From Halomonas nitroreducens (GTDB taxonomy: Bacteria; Pseudomonadota; Gammaproteobacteria; Pseudomonadales; Halomonadaceae), in the NCBI RefSeq assembly GCF_003966155.1, contig NZ_RXNS01000002.1, positions 62,001 through 126,000 of the forward strand: a DNA stretch of 64,000 bases, written 5' to 3'. The position numbers and the translations under genes are program-made. Below are positions 15,764 to 24,491 of the stretch, in pieces (the stretch's first letter is position 1; each line of letters begins with the position of its first letter). The notes under the pieces are model-generated. The model searched no databases, was not told where the DNA came from, and was given only the letters and a program-made list of their open reading frames with translations.

Positions 15764-15965
15764 TCAGCCATGGCACTCATCGATCTTGTCGGCACAACAG
15801 TTGTGGCGATCCAACTGGATAGTGGCAGGCAGCGAAAACAGATGCCGGCCCGAAGTAAGCGACCAAGCATGGACGTGCTACACATCGCGGAATAGCGCAA
15901 GGCGCTCCGGCAGCTCGCGCTGGATGCGCGCAACGTCAAGTTCCCCCGCCAACAGCCACACGAAC
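15764..15965 (-). pseudogene. Cation diffusion facilitator (CDF) C-terminal remnant
   Basis: The minus strand reads FVWLLAGELDVARIQREL, then an in-frame TAG, then HVHAWSLTSGRHLFSLPATI. The HxHAWSLTSG segment is the signature of the cytoplasmic domain of CDF zinc/cadmium exporters (CzcD/ZitB). The membrane part is missing, the interior has a stop, and the end is out of family. It is a dead relic, with no ribosome binding site. Confidence 0.6.
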
Positions 15966-16014
15966 CCGGTTGCGCATGCTTTCGATGTGGCAGAGACGCG
16001 ATATGTAATGCATT

Positions 16015-16581
16015 TCATCCTTCAGTGTTGTCTTCTCTTTCCTTCATTGACATTCCCCATTCGGCAGGAATAACAGCGCCTTCAAGACCCTCAAAACGAT
16101 CGGTTACGTATGCGCTATGGCACGCCACACAGGCTTCGGTCATGCGTCCGAACGTCTCCACCTGACGCGCGGCATCTTCGGCATGGGCGGCCTCAGCTAG
16201 GGATGCCGATAACTCATGAAGGTAGGCATCCATGTGAAGAAACTCCTGTGGGACGGCGGCCTTGAGATCTCGACGATCCTCATCGGTGAGCGACTGCTCG
16301 AGAATAAAACTGTCATGGATCGACTGCCCCTTTTCAGCCACCACGGCATGCTGACCTTTCAGCATTGCACTATAAATTTCCTGCATCGCCTTTTCGATCT
16401 GGATCATCTCTTGTTTCAGCAAGCCCTGTAGCTTGGGCGGCAGATCCTGTCTGACAGGCTCAGCTACTGCGCTGGCGGCACTTAGCCCAAGTCCCGCTAG
16501 CACGCCAACGGTGCTGGCGGCGAACCGCTTGCGTCGACAGGAAGAAGCCTCATAACGAGTTGACATAGAGAAAAAAAACAT
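16015..16581 (-). CDS. Periplasmic c-type cytochrome, cytochrome c'-like
   Basis: A 188-residue exported protein. The N-terminus (MFFFSMSTRYEASSCRRKRF, then a hydrophobic run to AVA-EP at about 40-42) is a signal peptide with a twin-arginine-free RRKR start; AGGAGG sits close upstream of the ATG at 16581. The mature part is helical with one heme-attachment motif CVACH at 151-155 (RMTEACVACHSAYV), the arrangement of four-helix cytochromes c'. Those bind NO or CO at a five-coordinate heme. It differs from classic c' in having about 33 residues after the heme site. Its place near ytfE and hemerythrin genes fits an NO-stress role, but this is inferred. Confidence 0.78.
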   Translation of the reverse strand: MFFFSMSTRYEASSCRRKRFAASTVGVLAGLGLSAASAVAEPVRQDLPPKLQGLLKQEMIQIEKAMQEIYSAMLKGQHAVVAEKGQSIHDSFILEQSLTDEDRRDLKAAVPQEFLHMDAYLHELSASLAEAAHAEDAARQVETFGRMTEACVACHSAYVTDRFEGLEGAVIPAEWGMSMKEREDNTEG

Positions 16582-17041
16582 AACCCACCTCCTATAATTG
16601 TTGGGGTATGGAATTAGATAAATGAGGATAACAACGCATCACAAGTGCATAATACCCGACTGGAAAAGGAATGATTAGTGCCATTAACACGTCTACTATA
16701 GACCAAATGTTAAGCGGAAGGCGAACTCCCCCGCTCATTGATCAGACGATTATCCGAAGTGCCCCCTATCGTTCTACAACCCAACAGGCGATCTAAGATA
16801 AGATCGGATTATAATCAGCCGCCAGGCCGCCACGAGTCAGTGAAATGTCGCTACTTGGCGATTCCCTACTTTTCGACGACCGGTTGATCCAAGATATGCT
16901 CCACTAACAGCTTACTCATGCGTATTGTCGCCACAGGTGGGGCATGGGGAACCTGCCGCACAACACGGATAAGGGCCCATACAGCACACCGCCTCGATCC
17001 ATTCAGGCCACTCGTGGTGGTGCTATTCTACACCCTAATGC
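16582..17041. other. 460-bp intergenic region, no gene recognised
   Basis: It is AT-richer than its surroundings (for example ATAAGATCGGATTATAATCA near 16798) and presumably holds the promoter of the cytochrome gene. A 20-codon frame (MSLLGDSLLFDDRLIQDMLH) ends near 16907 but has no ribosome binding site. I see no RNA gene or repeat. Confidence 0.4.
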
Positions 17042-17635
17042 TCAATGGTCGTGGGAGCCACTGTTGCCTGCGATCTCACTGTGTACATTTTCAAGGTAAT
17101 GCACGTATTGCACATAGTTCTCGACGAACTCACGGCCTTTCTCGGGACTTTCATTGGCCCGCTCCTTTGCTGCTAGGGTAGCTTCAAAAACAGAGCGGGT
17201 CTGCTTTTCGAACTTCTCGACTACTCGTGCCAGTAAGGTGTCTATCTCACCCTCCTCCAGTGCGCGGTCCGCAGCCTGGATGGCTGGATCGATCTCGCCG
17301 GCTGGCTTGATGCCGGTGAAGGGAGCGCCCTCATAGGCACGGTGAATCTTCACCAAAGTGGCAAAGAACTGCTGGTCGGCCAGTTCCTGGGCGTCATCGC
17401 TGAGCTTTCTTACCTCCAGTGTCTTGTCGAAGCTCTCTGCTAATGCGGTTTCATCCTTGGCCGGTACCCACTTGAGCAGCGGGCCGATATCGCCTGAATC
17501 GAGCGCCTTCTGCGCTTCCGTTATCACCGGTCCGTCCACGGCGTCGCAGTGGGCGAATGCCGGGGTGGCCAGTGGCAGGGCCAGAGCGGAGGCGGAGACT
17601 AAGGCCAATAGATGCTTGCGGAGGGCGAGTGTCAT
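17042..17635 (-). CDS. DUF6448-family periplasmic protein
   Basis: A 197-residue exported protein with signal peptide MTLALRKHLLALVSASALAL to AFA-HC. The mature protein begins HCDAVDGPVI and carries the family pattern ALDSGDIGPLLKWVPAKDE, LEVRKLSDDAQELADQ, VKIHRAYEGAPFTGIKPAG, ending in a His-rich HDH tail. I recognise this as the DUF6448 family, whose function is unknown. The exposed N-terminal His-Cys and terminal histidines suggest metal or heme binding. It sits between a c-type cytochrome and a membrane AraC regulator, all on the same strand but in separate units. Confidence 0.72.
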   Translation of the reverse strand: MTLALRKHLLALVSASALALPLATPAFAHCDAVDGPVITEAQKALDSGDIGPLLKWVPAKDETALAESFDKTLEVRKLSDDAQELADQQFFATLVKIHRAYEGAPFTGIKPAGEIDPAIQAADRALEEGEIDTLLARVVEKFEKQTRSVFEATLAAKERANESPEKGREFVENYVQYVHYLENVHSEIAGNSGSHDH

Positions 17636-17790
17636 GGTGTCGTGCTCCAGAGTGTGGATGAGTCAGTCGATCTGCATGTCGGCTGTGCTTCCATACTAGG
17701 GAGCCGAGTCGCGTGGGTCGTCCGATAACGCAATCTCGCACTTCAGAGAACTTCTTTTTTATCAGTGGCTTGAAGGTTCTATTTCGGGAT

Positions 17791-18975
17791 TCACATAGTC
17801 GAACGCCGAGGGGGGAAGGTTTCGGGTCGGTCGTGGTTCCAGCAGCTGGCGCGATAAGCGCTGGGGGTCATGCCGGTAGCCCTCTTGAAGGCCGTGTTGA
17901 ACACTGACTTAGAGTTGAAGCCCGAATCGTACATCACCTGCAGAATGGTGGTGCTGGTACCAGCCGCCTGCAGTCGCCGGCGAGCCTCGGCGATACGGTA
18001 GTCGCTGACGAACTCGAAGAAGTTCTTCTCGAGCCCCCGATTGATGGTGCGTGACAGTTCGCGTGCTGGCACATCTAGCTGGCGTGCCAGCTGTTCCACG
18101 GAAAGATTGGCATCCAGGTAGGGCTTGGTCTCGCTCATATGAGCCTCAAGGCGGTGGAGCATCAAGCTTGCGATGCCACCGATGGTCTCTGCCGGGTCGT
18201 CGTCATTGCTCTGGGCCAGCCGCGCTTCCTCGGCGCTCAGCCCCGAGAAGATGACGGGCTGGCGCAGGGCGTGAAGGATCAGGTAGTTGATGAACAGAAA
18301 GCCGGTTACCGCACCAATGGCAGACACCCATTGCACGCTGGCGCTGCTCTTGAAGACATGGGCGGAGAGGCAATAGAGCAGGCTGACGGTCCAGACACAG
18401 GCGTAACCGATCAGCAGTGTGCGCAGCCAGGCCAGCTGCTTGTTCTCAGTGTTGGAGAAGAGTTGTCGTATCGTGGTGCCGAAGCAGCTGAGCTCACGGA
18501 TGGTGGCCCAGAGGTAGCCGAGAACGACCAGATGAATGGCCGCGGCCAATAAGGGAGAAGTGATCACGCCCGGATGGTCGCGGCTCATCAGGATCTGAAG
18601 CTTCACCTCGCCGGGCTGCAGGTAGTACTCCACCACGAAGATGGCTGTGACCACCCAGAACAGCAGGGTATGGATGGCGTGTCCTGGAACGAGCTGGAAG
18701 TCCCGATACATCAGCGACTTTGCGTAGAGATAGAGCAGGCTCGCCTGCAGCAGGCCGATCAGGGTGCCCACATAGGCCAGGTTCGGATGCTCAAGGGCGA
18801 GCCCGGTGGAATAGAGGAAGACCTCGCCGAGGCCCGCTGCAAAGGTGAGAACGCCAGCCGCCAGCAGGCGGTTGCTGGTCAGTCGGAAGGTCTCGGGTAG
18901 CAGTAGAAAGGCGGCCAGGACCAATGACTGCAGGATGCTAGTGGCAAGCAGAATATCGGCCAGCGTCAAGTACAT
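17791..18975 (-). CDS. AraC-family regulator with N-terminal membrane domain
   Basis: A 394-residue protein. Residues about 1-245 contain six or seven hydrophobic segments (for example ILQSLVLAAFLLLPETF, LLFWVVTAIFVVEYYL, AIGAVTGFLFINYLILHAL). The C-terminal 105 residues are an AraC/XylS double HTH (LSVEQLARQLDVPARELSRT ... YDSGFNSKSVFNTAFKRATG ... SAYR). Such membrane-bound AraC proteins probably sense an envelope or extracellular signal and act from the membrane. The target is unknown; its neighbours are the DUF6448 gene downstream and the hemerythrin/ytfE operon upstream. Confidence 0.88.
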   Translation of the reverse strand: MYLTLADILLATSILQSLVLAAFLLLPETFRLTSNRLLAAGVLTFAAGLGEVFLYSTGLALEHPNLAYVGTLIGLLQASLLYLYAKSLMYRDFQLVPGHAIHTLLFWVVTAIFVVEYYLQPGEVKLQILMSRDHPGVITSPLLAAAIHLVVLGYLWATIRELSCFGTTIRQLFSNTENKQLAWLRTLLIGYACVWTVSLLYCLSAHVFKSSASVQWVSAIGAVTGFLFINYLILHALRQPVIFSGLSAEEARLAQSNDDDPAETIGGIASLMLHRLEAHMSETKPYLDANLSVEQLARQLDVPARELSRTINRGLEKNFFEFVSDYRIAEARRRLQAAGTSTTILQVMYDSGFNSKSVFNTAFKRATGMTPSAYRASCWNHDRPETFPPRRSTM

Positions 18976-19160
18976 GATGGTGACCTTCGTCCGGTTAGCT
19001 GCTTCAGTCGTGCAGCTTGATGAATATGAAGTGGCTCTGGATTCGCTTTCCCAAGGCTTCCTTCACCGCTCTGACGGCGCGTAGAACACGGGTAATACGG
19101 CCGGAACGTCCGCTTCTATTAGAGCGGTACAACCAACTCTCCATCCACGAGATTGCTGGA

Positions 19161-19778
19161 TCATGAAGAGGCCGCCGGCCTTGCATCGCAGAGCGGACAG
19201 AAGTCGGCCTGTTCACCATGGCCCAGACGCAGCCCGGTGTGGTGGTCTGAGATCAGCCGATAGAGCTCCTGGAAGCTGGGTCTGCCTTCGGCGGGGATCA
19301 CAAGCGGGATGCGGGGCGACATCTCATCCAGCTCAGCGGCGGGGATACAGCGCTCGATGAGCGGATAGATGTGGCGGTTCTCGCTGTACAGATGATGGTG
19401 ATAGAGCTCGCTGAAGGCACGAGCCAGCTTGAGCCGGCTGGGATCGAGCTCTTCCTCCGGCATGTCATCCGCCTGGCGGCGGAAGGTCGCCTCGAGCTCG
19501 TTTCCATCGCGGGTGATTCGCCGGCGCTCCTCGGAGAGCACCGCAAGCAGCTCAGCGCTCTGCGCATGGCAGCCGGTCAGGCAGGTGAAAAGGACATCCT
19601 CCACCGGATGGTGCCACTCCTCGGGCTGGTGGGTCAGGTAATGGCATAGCCTGGCCAGCAGGTGGTAGTCGGGGAGTTCGTCGCAGGCCACGATATGCAG
19701 CTGACGGTCGAGGATGCAGATCAGCGCCGCATAGCGATGGTGGTCGGCGTGCAGGCGTTCGAGAACGATGGCTTTCAT
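19161..19778 (-). CDS. Hemerythrin-domain protein
   Basis: A 205-residue cytoplasmic protein with an HHE-type four-helix di-iron domain. Candidate ligands are HADHHRYAALI (about 10-20), HHPVEDVLF (about 56-64), YHHHLYSENRHIYPLIE (about 128-144) and ISDHHTG. The C-terminus ends CPLCDARP, a possible extra metal site. Bacterial relatives bind O2 or NO and protect iron-sulfur proteins. It lies 60 bp downstream of ytfE on the same strand, so the two probably share the sigma-54/NorR-type promoter described below. Confidence 0.88.
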   Translation of the reverse strand: MKAIVLERLHADHHRYAALICILDRQLHIVACDELPDYHLLARLCHYLTHQPEEWHHPVEDVLFTCLTGCHAQSAELLAVLSEERRRITRDGNELEATFRRQADDMPEEELDPSRLKLARAFSELYHHHLYSENRHIYPLIERCIPAAELDEMSPRIPLVIPAEGRPSFQELYRLISDHHTGLRLGHGEQADFCPLCDARPAASS

Positions 19779-19838
19779 GGTGGCCTCCCTGACGCGCCGC
19801 CGGCATGGCGACGCGTCGCGGTTGGATGCGCCTGGGGG

Positions 19839-20495
19839 TCAGCCAGCGCGTTCGAAGAGCAGGTTGTTCTCCAGGTGGATGTGCTGCATCAGGTCGTCGC
19901 GGAACTCACGCAGCCCGGTGTAGAGGGCGCGCCAGGTGGTACATGCGCCCTTCGGCGGGGTGATATCGTCGGTCAGCGTTGCCAACTGCTCGAGATGTTC
20001 GCCGTGGTCGTCGTGCTCGTGGCGCATCACCGCGATGGGCCCCTGGGCCTGAGAGCCCATGCCCCGGCGCAGCATCGGGAAAAGGATCTGCTCCTCCTTC
20101 TGCATATGGCTCTCCATTTCCTGGTAGATCGTGGTAAGCAGGTCGGCCAGGCCGTTGGGGCAGGTATCGCGCTCGCCGTGGACCTGCTCGACCCGACGGG
20201 CCATGCGCACCAGTTCGGGCAGCTGCTGGCGGTGGACGTCGTGGTAGCGAGTCAGGATATGGTCGATCAGTTCATCGTTGCTGGCCGACTGCCAGTCGAC
20301 CTCGTCCCTGGCCCCAGACGGCAGCGCCTCGAGCGCATCAACCAGCGCCTCGGGGGCCAGGCCGATGCGCTCGGCGGCCTCACGTAGACTAATGCGGCCA
20401 CCACAACAGAAGTCGATGTTGTGGTCGCGGAACACCCGGGTGGCGCCGGGCAAGGTCAGGGCGGTGCGGCCCACGGTCTGTTCGATCAGGCTCAT
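19839..20495 (-). CDS. ytfE: Iron-sulfur cluster repair di-iron protein YtfE/RIC
   Basis: A 218-residue RIC protein. The N-terminal ScdA domain carries FRDHNIDFCCGGRISLREA with the conserved Cys pair. The hemerythrin-like domain carries EMESHMQKEEQILFPM, MRHEHDDHGEHLEQL and HIHLENNLLF. RIC repairs iron-sulfur clusters damaged by nitric oxide and peroxide. The start at 20495 is chosen over 20600 because it gives the family N-terminus (MSLIEQTVGRTAL) and has AAGGAG ten bases upstream. A sigma-54 promoter and three NorR-type sites lie upstream. Confidence 0.93.
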   Translation of the reverse strand: MSLIEQTVGRTALTLPGATRVFRDHNIDFCCGGRISLREAAERIGLAPEALVDALEALPSGARDEVDWQSASNDELIDHILTRYHDVHRQQLPELVRMARRVEQVHGERDTCPNGLADLLTTIYQEMESHMQKEEQILFPMLRRGMGSQAQGPIAVMRHEHDDHGEHLEQLATLTDDITPPKGACTTWRALYTGLREFRDDLMQHIHLENNLLFERAG

Positions 20496-20548
20496 GGTAG
20501 GAGCTCCTTGGTCAGATGGGTGACAGTGGTGAGTGGTTCTCTCAACCA

Positions 20549-20563
20549 GCAAGCGGCGTGCCA
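20549..20563 (-). promoter_or_regulatory. Sigma-54 (-24/-12) promoter of ytfE
   Basis: The minus strand reads TGGCAC-GCCGC-TTGC, an exact match to the RpoN consensus TGGCAC-N5-TTGC. The TTGC lies 53 bp upstream of the ytfE start. Transcription here requires an enhancer-binding activator. Confidence 0.85.
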
Positions 20564-20603
20564 GTTTCCAACGGCCCGTTTTATGGGGCTTTGAGGCCAT
20601 AAT

Positions 20604-20660
20604 GGTGACAATTACCCGAATCGATTAGGGTAGATAGAACCCTTAAAGGTGAATATCACC
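20604..20660. promoter_or_regulatory. Three GGT-N7-ACC NorR-type enhancer sites
   Basis: GGTGACAATTACC (20604-20616), GGTAGATAGAACC (20629-20641) and GGTGAATATCACC (20648-20660) each fit GGT-N7-ACC, the upstream activating sequence described for NorR. They lie about 40-110 bp upstream of the -24/-12 element of ytfE, the usual enhancer distance, and the last abuts the norR start codon, so it could also mediate autoregulation. Confidence 0.8.
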
Positions 20661-21026
20661 ATGCTAGACGAAACCCTTCTAGCGGATCTGGTCGCCGACC
20701 TGCTCAGCGCGTTACGCCTGCAGCGCCTGGTGCTTACCCTGCGCGAAGGCTTTCGCTGCGGCGCCGTCTGCCTGTTGCGTCTGGAGGAGGGCACCCTGGT
20801 GCCGGTGGCCGTGAACGGCCTGGTACGCGAGGCACTGGGTCGGCGCTTCGAGTTGGCCCAGCATCCACGCCTTGCCACCATCCTTGCCAGTCGGCGCACC
20901 ACCCTCTTCCCGCCCGATGCCAGCCTTCCTGACACCTACGTTGGTCTGGTGGAGCAGCAGCCCGGTCAGCCGCTGCATGTCCACGACTGCATGGGCATCA
21001 GCCTGCACGTGGAGGGCGAGCCTTGA
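20661..21026 (+). pseudogene. norR: norR reduced to its N-terminal GAF domain
   Basis: A 121-residue frame divergent from ytfE. It matches the NorR N-terminus: LRLQRLVLTLREGFRCGAVC, LVPVAVNGLVREALGRRFEL, QHPRLATI, and VHDCMGISLHVEGEP-stop. That is the NO-sensing GAF domain whose mononuclear iron binds NO. The AAA+ sigma-54 activation domain and the DNA-binding HTH (about 390 residues) are absent, and the downstream 560 bp does not encode them in any frame. The start ATG at 20661 has AAAGGTG upstream. It is either a dead remnant or, less likely, a stand-alone NO-binding domain; the coding sequence itself is undisturbed. Confidence 0.8.
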
Positions 21027-21592
21027 GGGGGTCACTTCAATCAGGCCGACGCCAACGGTGATAGCGGCTGATGTCCATCACCCACCTCCGGCAACAGGAA
21101 TACACCCGCCCTTGGCTCACAGATAGACACGAGCATCGCCGCTACAGCCCCGACTGGACACCCGACGATGGAGTTTTCCCGTCAACGTCAGCGGCACCCT
21201 TCACCGCTGGGGCGCCCTCGAACGCGCAACCACGTCGGAGCGAATCGCCGGTCCGATCAGCCTCCACCGCCGGGCATAGTGTCTCGCCGATGCCAACACA
21301 GATACGCCGCAAGGTGAGTCTTGAAGCTTCCCCTCCAAGAGACTAGACACCGTACCTGATGGATCAGGGGCTGGATTTGGTGATTGAGACCGCTGTCTGT
21401 CACAGGAGGCCAGGTGGTTTATAGTGACTTAGCGTTGGCTTCTGCATGACGCTCAGAAATACGGCAAGGGCAAGCCGGGGATCCAGACACGAGCCTGCTT
21501 GAAGGCAGGATGGGAAGGATATGTGCTGCCATGGAAGCAAGTGCGAGTGTGGGCTACTTCGTTCGCTGCTGCCACGCGATTGATGAGGTGAC
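21027..21592. other. 566-bp stretch in place of the lost norR body
   Basis: No intact gene is recognisable. Short frames occur, for example one ending at about 21590 that contains KYGKGKPGIQTRACLKAGWE, and a plus-strand segment VNVSGTLHRWGALERATTSE near 21180. They have no start or family I can name. It is likely degenerate DNA left by the event that removed the rest of norR. Confidence 0.4.
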
Positions 21593-22753
21593 ATGGCTGC
21601 CAAGCTCCTTCTCTGGACCACCCGGGTGCTGACGCTGCTGATGGTGGTTGTGAGCGTACTGCCGATGATCCCCAGCGGTCAGTGGTGGGTCCGTCTCTGG
21701 GAGTTCCCACGGCTTCAGTTGACCTGGGCGCTGGTTGTGCCTCTGGTGCTGCTGGCAATGCTTGCGGGGTGGAATCGACCGCGGAAAGAGCACGCAGCGT
21801 GGCTGGCGGTGATCCTCGCGACAGGGGGATGGCAGCTGTCGCACATCCTGCCGTTCACGCCGGTCTGGCCGACCGCGGTCCCAGCCGCCGAGATTCGGCC
21901 CGGCGGCGACCGAACGACCTTCAAGGTGCTGAGCGCAAACGTCAACTACACCAACGACCGCTACACCGAGGTACTGGCGATGGTCCGCCGTGAGGATCCG
22001 GATCTCCTGCTGCTGATCGAAGTCGATCGTGGCTGGGCCGAGGGACTGACGCCGCTGGATCAGCACTACGCGCACCGGATCGGTGAGGTCCGCGGCGAGG
22101 GGCTGGGGATCGTGCTTTGGTCGCGGTTCCCGGTGCTGGAGCAGGAGGTCAAGCATCTGGTCTCCGAGCGCCGGCCATCGATCTTCGTGACCCTGGACGT
22201 TCCGGGGATCGGACCGGTTCGGTACGTCGGCACCCACCCCGTCCCGCCGGGGCTGCGAGATCGGATCAGCAGCAACGACGAGACCACCGAGCGGCGGGAC
22301 AGTCGGGTCCGCGACGCGGAGCTGATGCTCGTTGCTCGCCACGTTCAGCAAGACGCGGACAACCGTTGGATCGTCACTGGAGACTTCAATGACGTCGCGT
22401 GGTCGGACGGCACTCTGCTGTTCGCCGACCTGAGCGACCTGAAGGACCCCCGCCGCGGCCGGCAGCTGCTGAATTCGTACCACGCGGAGCGCCTGCTGTG
22501 GCGATATCCGATCGACCACCTGTTCGTCTCTGACGGCTTCCATCTGGTCGACCTCAACCGGGTGAGGGTGCATGGCTCCGACCACTTCGCCGTCACCGCG
22601 ACACTGGCCGTCGCGCAGAAAGACCAGGCAAAGCCGGGGGCCTCGGCGGAGGAGGAGCAGAAAGCCAGGGAGATGGTCGAGGAAGGTGCCGAAGACGCCG
22701 CTGAGCACGGCGTCAGCTCGACGCAGACGGGTCGAGAGGGGACGCCCCCCTAG
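21593..22753 (+). CDS. Membrane-anchored endonuclease/exonuclease/phosphatase-family hydrolase
   Basis: A 386-residue protein. Three hydrophobic segments occupy residues 1-95 (LLLWTTRVLTLLMVVVSVL, LTWALVVPLVLLAMLAGW, AWLAVILATGG). The EEP catalytic domain follows, with LSANVNYTND, LLLIEVDRGW, VGTHPVPPG, IVTGDFNDVAWSD and the closing GSDHFAV, covering the Asn, Glu, Asp-Asn and Asp-His residues of the active site. The tail after residue 345 is an acidic, low-complexity extension. GAGGTG precedes the ATG. Substrate (phospholipid, inositol phosphate or nucleic acid) cannot be told. Confidence 0.87.
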   Translation: MAAKLLLWTTRVLTLLMVVVSVLPMIPSGQWWVRLWEFPRLQLTWALVVPLVLLAMLAGWNRPRKEHAAWLAVILATGGWQLSHILPFTPVWPTAVPAAEIRPGGDRTTFKVLSANVNYTNDRYTEVLAMVRREDPDLLLLIEVDRGWAEGLTPLDQHYAHRIGEVRGEGLGIVLWSRFPVLEQEVKHLVSERRPSIFVTLDVPGIGPVRYVGTHPVPPGLRDRISSNDETTERRDSRVRDAELMLVARHVQQDADNRWIVTGDFNDVAWSDGTLLFADLSDLKDPRRGRQLLNSYHAERLLWRYPIDHLFVSDGFHLVDLNRVRVHGSDHFAVTATLAVAQKDQAKPGASAEEEQKAREMVEEGAEDAAEHGVSSTQTGREGTPP

Positions 22754-23031
22754 GCTACGCGATGTGGCGACTGGCAAGGTCAAGCCCGAGTGTTCGCCAA
22801 TCCTCGGCAGGCCTTTCCACGCTTGCTTGAATGGCTCGAACACCAGGCCGGCGAGCTCAGGGCTCCTCGAGACGCAAACCGAATATCAACCACAATCCGC
22901 GGTTGTGGCCGGTTAGGAGAGAGGGTATCTGGCCCGATAGCGCTGACTCGGAGCGGCTCGAGATATCACTTTGCGGCTCGGCCAACGGCCGGGAAGTCCC
23001 TGATCTTCAAGCAACGGGCAGCATCACGCAC

Positions 23032-23775
23032 TCAGACAAGGGCCTTGAGCATCAGCTGCACGCCAACGATGGCCATGGCCAGGATCACCAGCCGATAGAA
23101 CAGCACCTCGCTGACGCGATGCTGCAGCCACAGCCCGCTCCTCACCCCCAGCCAGGCCACCGGCACCAGCAGCGCGGAGGCCCAGAGGCTGGTCAGGTTG
23201 ATCTCGCCGAGCCAGACATAGGGTCCCAGCTTCATCAGGTTGACCGTCGCGAACAGGATCGCACTGGTGGCAATGAAGATGTCCTTGGGCAGCCGCCGGG
23301 GAATCAGGTAGAGGTTGGCCGGCGGCGCCCCGGCATGGGCCAGGAAGCTGGTGAAGCCGCAGCCGGCCCCCGCCGGCAGGGCCCAGAACGGCGCGATGGG
23401 ATGGCCGGTGGCCGGCCGCACCACCATGTAGACGGCGAACAGCAGGGAGATCACGCCGAGCAGCAGGCGAACGCCATTCTCGTCCAGACGGCCGATCAGC
23501 AGGGTGCCGATCACCACGCCGAGTGTCAGTCCCGGCGTCATCCGCCTGAGCTCGGCCCCGTCCTGCCGCCCCCACCACGCCTTGACCGTGAAGCCATCCA
23601 TGACCAGCAGCAGCGGCAGGAGCAGACCGGCGGCCTCGATGGGCCCGATGGCCAGGGCCATGATCGGCACGGAGAGGCTTCCGAAGCCTCCGGCGAAGCC
23701 TCCCTTGGACACGCCCGTCAAGTAGGTGGAGAGCAGGATCAGCGTCCAGGCGATCCAGGTGTAGTCGGGTAACAT
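23032..23775 (-). CDS. TauE/SafE-family membrane exporter
   Basis: A 247-residue inner-membrane protein with about eight helices and the family's two related halves (TGVSKGGFAGGFGSLSVPIM and GFTSFLAHAGAPPANLYLIP). Members export sulfite, sulfoacetate or other organic anions. The ATG at 23775 (MLPDYTWIAW) is preferred: AGGAAG lies five bases upstream, and the longer frame to 23832 lacks a site. It is monocistronic; its neighbours give no hint of the substrate. Confidence 0.88.
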   Translation of the reverse strand: MLPDYTWIAWTLILLSTYLTGVSKGGFAGGFGSLSVPIMALAIGPIEAAGLLLPLLLVMDGFTVKAWWGRQDGAELRRMTPGLTLGVVIGTLLIGRLDENGVRLLLGVISLLFAVYMVVRPATGHPIAPFWALPAGAGCGFTSFLAHAGAPPANLYLIPRRLPKDIFIATSAILFATVNLMKLGPYVWLGEINLTSLWASALLVPVAWLGVRSGLWLQHRVSEVLFYRLVILAMAIVGVQLMLKALV

Positions 23776-24119
23776 CATGTCTTCCTGAAATGAGTCGATC
23801 GACTCCAGCGGTCCGACGCCGGCGGTGCGCACATGCCCCCCAGCCCGGCCCTGAGCCAGGCGCGGTCATGCAGCGTAACGTCGACGGACCTGGCGGCAAC
23901 TGACTCCCTGCCCGCCGCCACCGTCTACGGCGACATGCGCGACGTGACGCGGGGTGCCGGGTGCCGCCAGGAGTGGCGATGACGTCGAGCGGCATGTCGG
24001 GGCAGTCGGCAAGGCCGCCGGAGAAACGGCTCTGGGAATGGCCTGCCGCGAGGCCGGCTAATGGCATGTCACAGGGCTGGCGGGGAACGCCAGCCTGCAA
24101 CCATCACCGGGGTGGGGGA
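23776..24119. other. Intergenic stretch with one stem-loop
   Basis: No gene is recognised. A GGCTGGCG / CGCCAGCC stem (24075-24095) lies just beyond the stop of the small lipoprotein gene. It lacks a T-tract on the minus strand, so it is only a possible terminator. Confidence 0.4.
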
Positions 24120-24290
24120 TCAGCAGTTGCCCTTCTTGGCCTGGCCCGGCGGGCAGAAATCGCCGCCGCCCCCGTGCCCGTCATCATCGAGGATGACCAG
24201 TGGCTCGGTGGAAACTCGCGCGGGATCGTAACTGCACCCCGCCAGCCCCAACAGAACGGCGACACTCAACAACAGGAACATCGGACGCAT
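24120..24290 (-). CDS. Small lipoprotein, unknown function
   Basis: A 56-residue precursor, MRPMFLLLSVAVLLGLAGCS, with a type II signal peptide and lipobox LAGC (Cys19). The mature part is only 38 residues and carries a glycine/histidine run (DDDGHGGGGDFCPPGQAKKG) and a terminal Cys. The start at 24290 gives the lipoprotein signal; the longer frame to 24491 is proline/arginine-rich noise. The His/Asp/Gly stretch might bind metal. Confidence 0.7.
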   Translation of the reverse strand: MRPMFLLLSVAVLLGLAGCSYDPARVSTEPLVILDDDGHGGGGDFCPPGQAKKGNC

Positions 24291-24491
24291 CGTGTTCTCC
24301 AGCAATGACTGAGCCCTGCATCCTAGCAAGTCATGCCACGGAGTACATGAGAGATTGCCTGGCATGAGCCGGCGGAAGAGGTCGGGAGACACCGGCATGA
24401 CCGGCGCAGGGGTCGCGGGTGGCGACTGCCCCTGAACGCAATCGGGAGCCACAGGGGCTCCCGATCCATACCGCCGCGGAGGGCGAGGCAT

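Noticed and set aside
21071..21346. 91-codon frame after the norR remnant
   Set aside because: Checked as a possible continuation of NorR. It has no AAA+ motifs (no Walker A, no GAFTGA) and no start signal.
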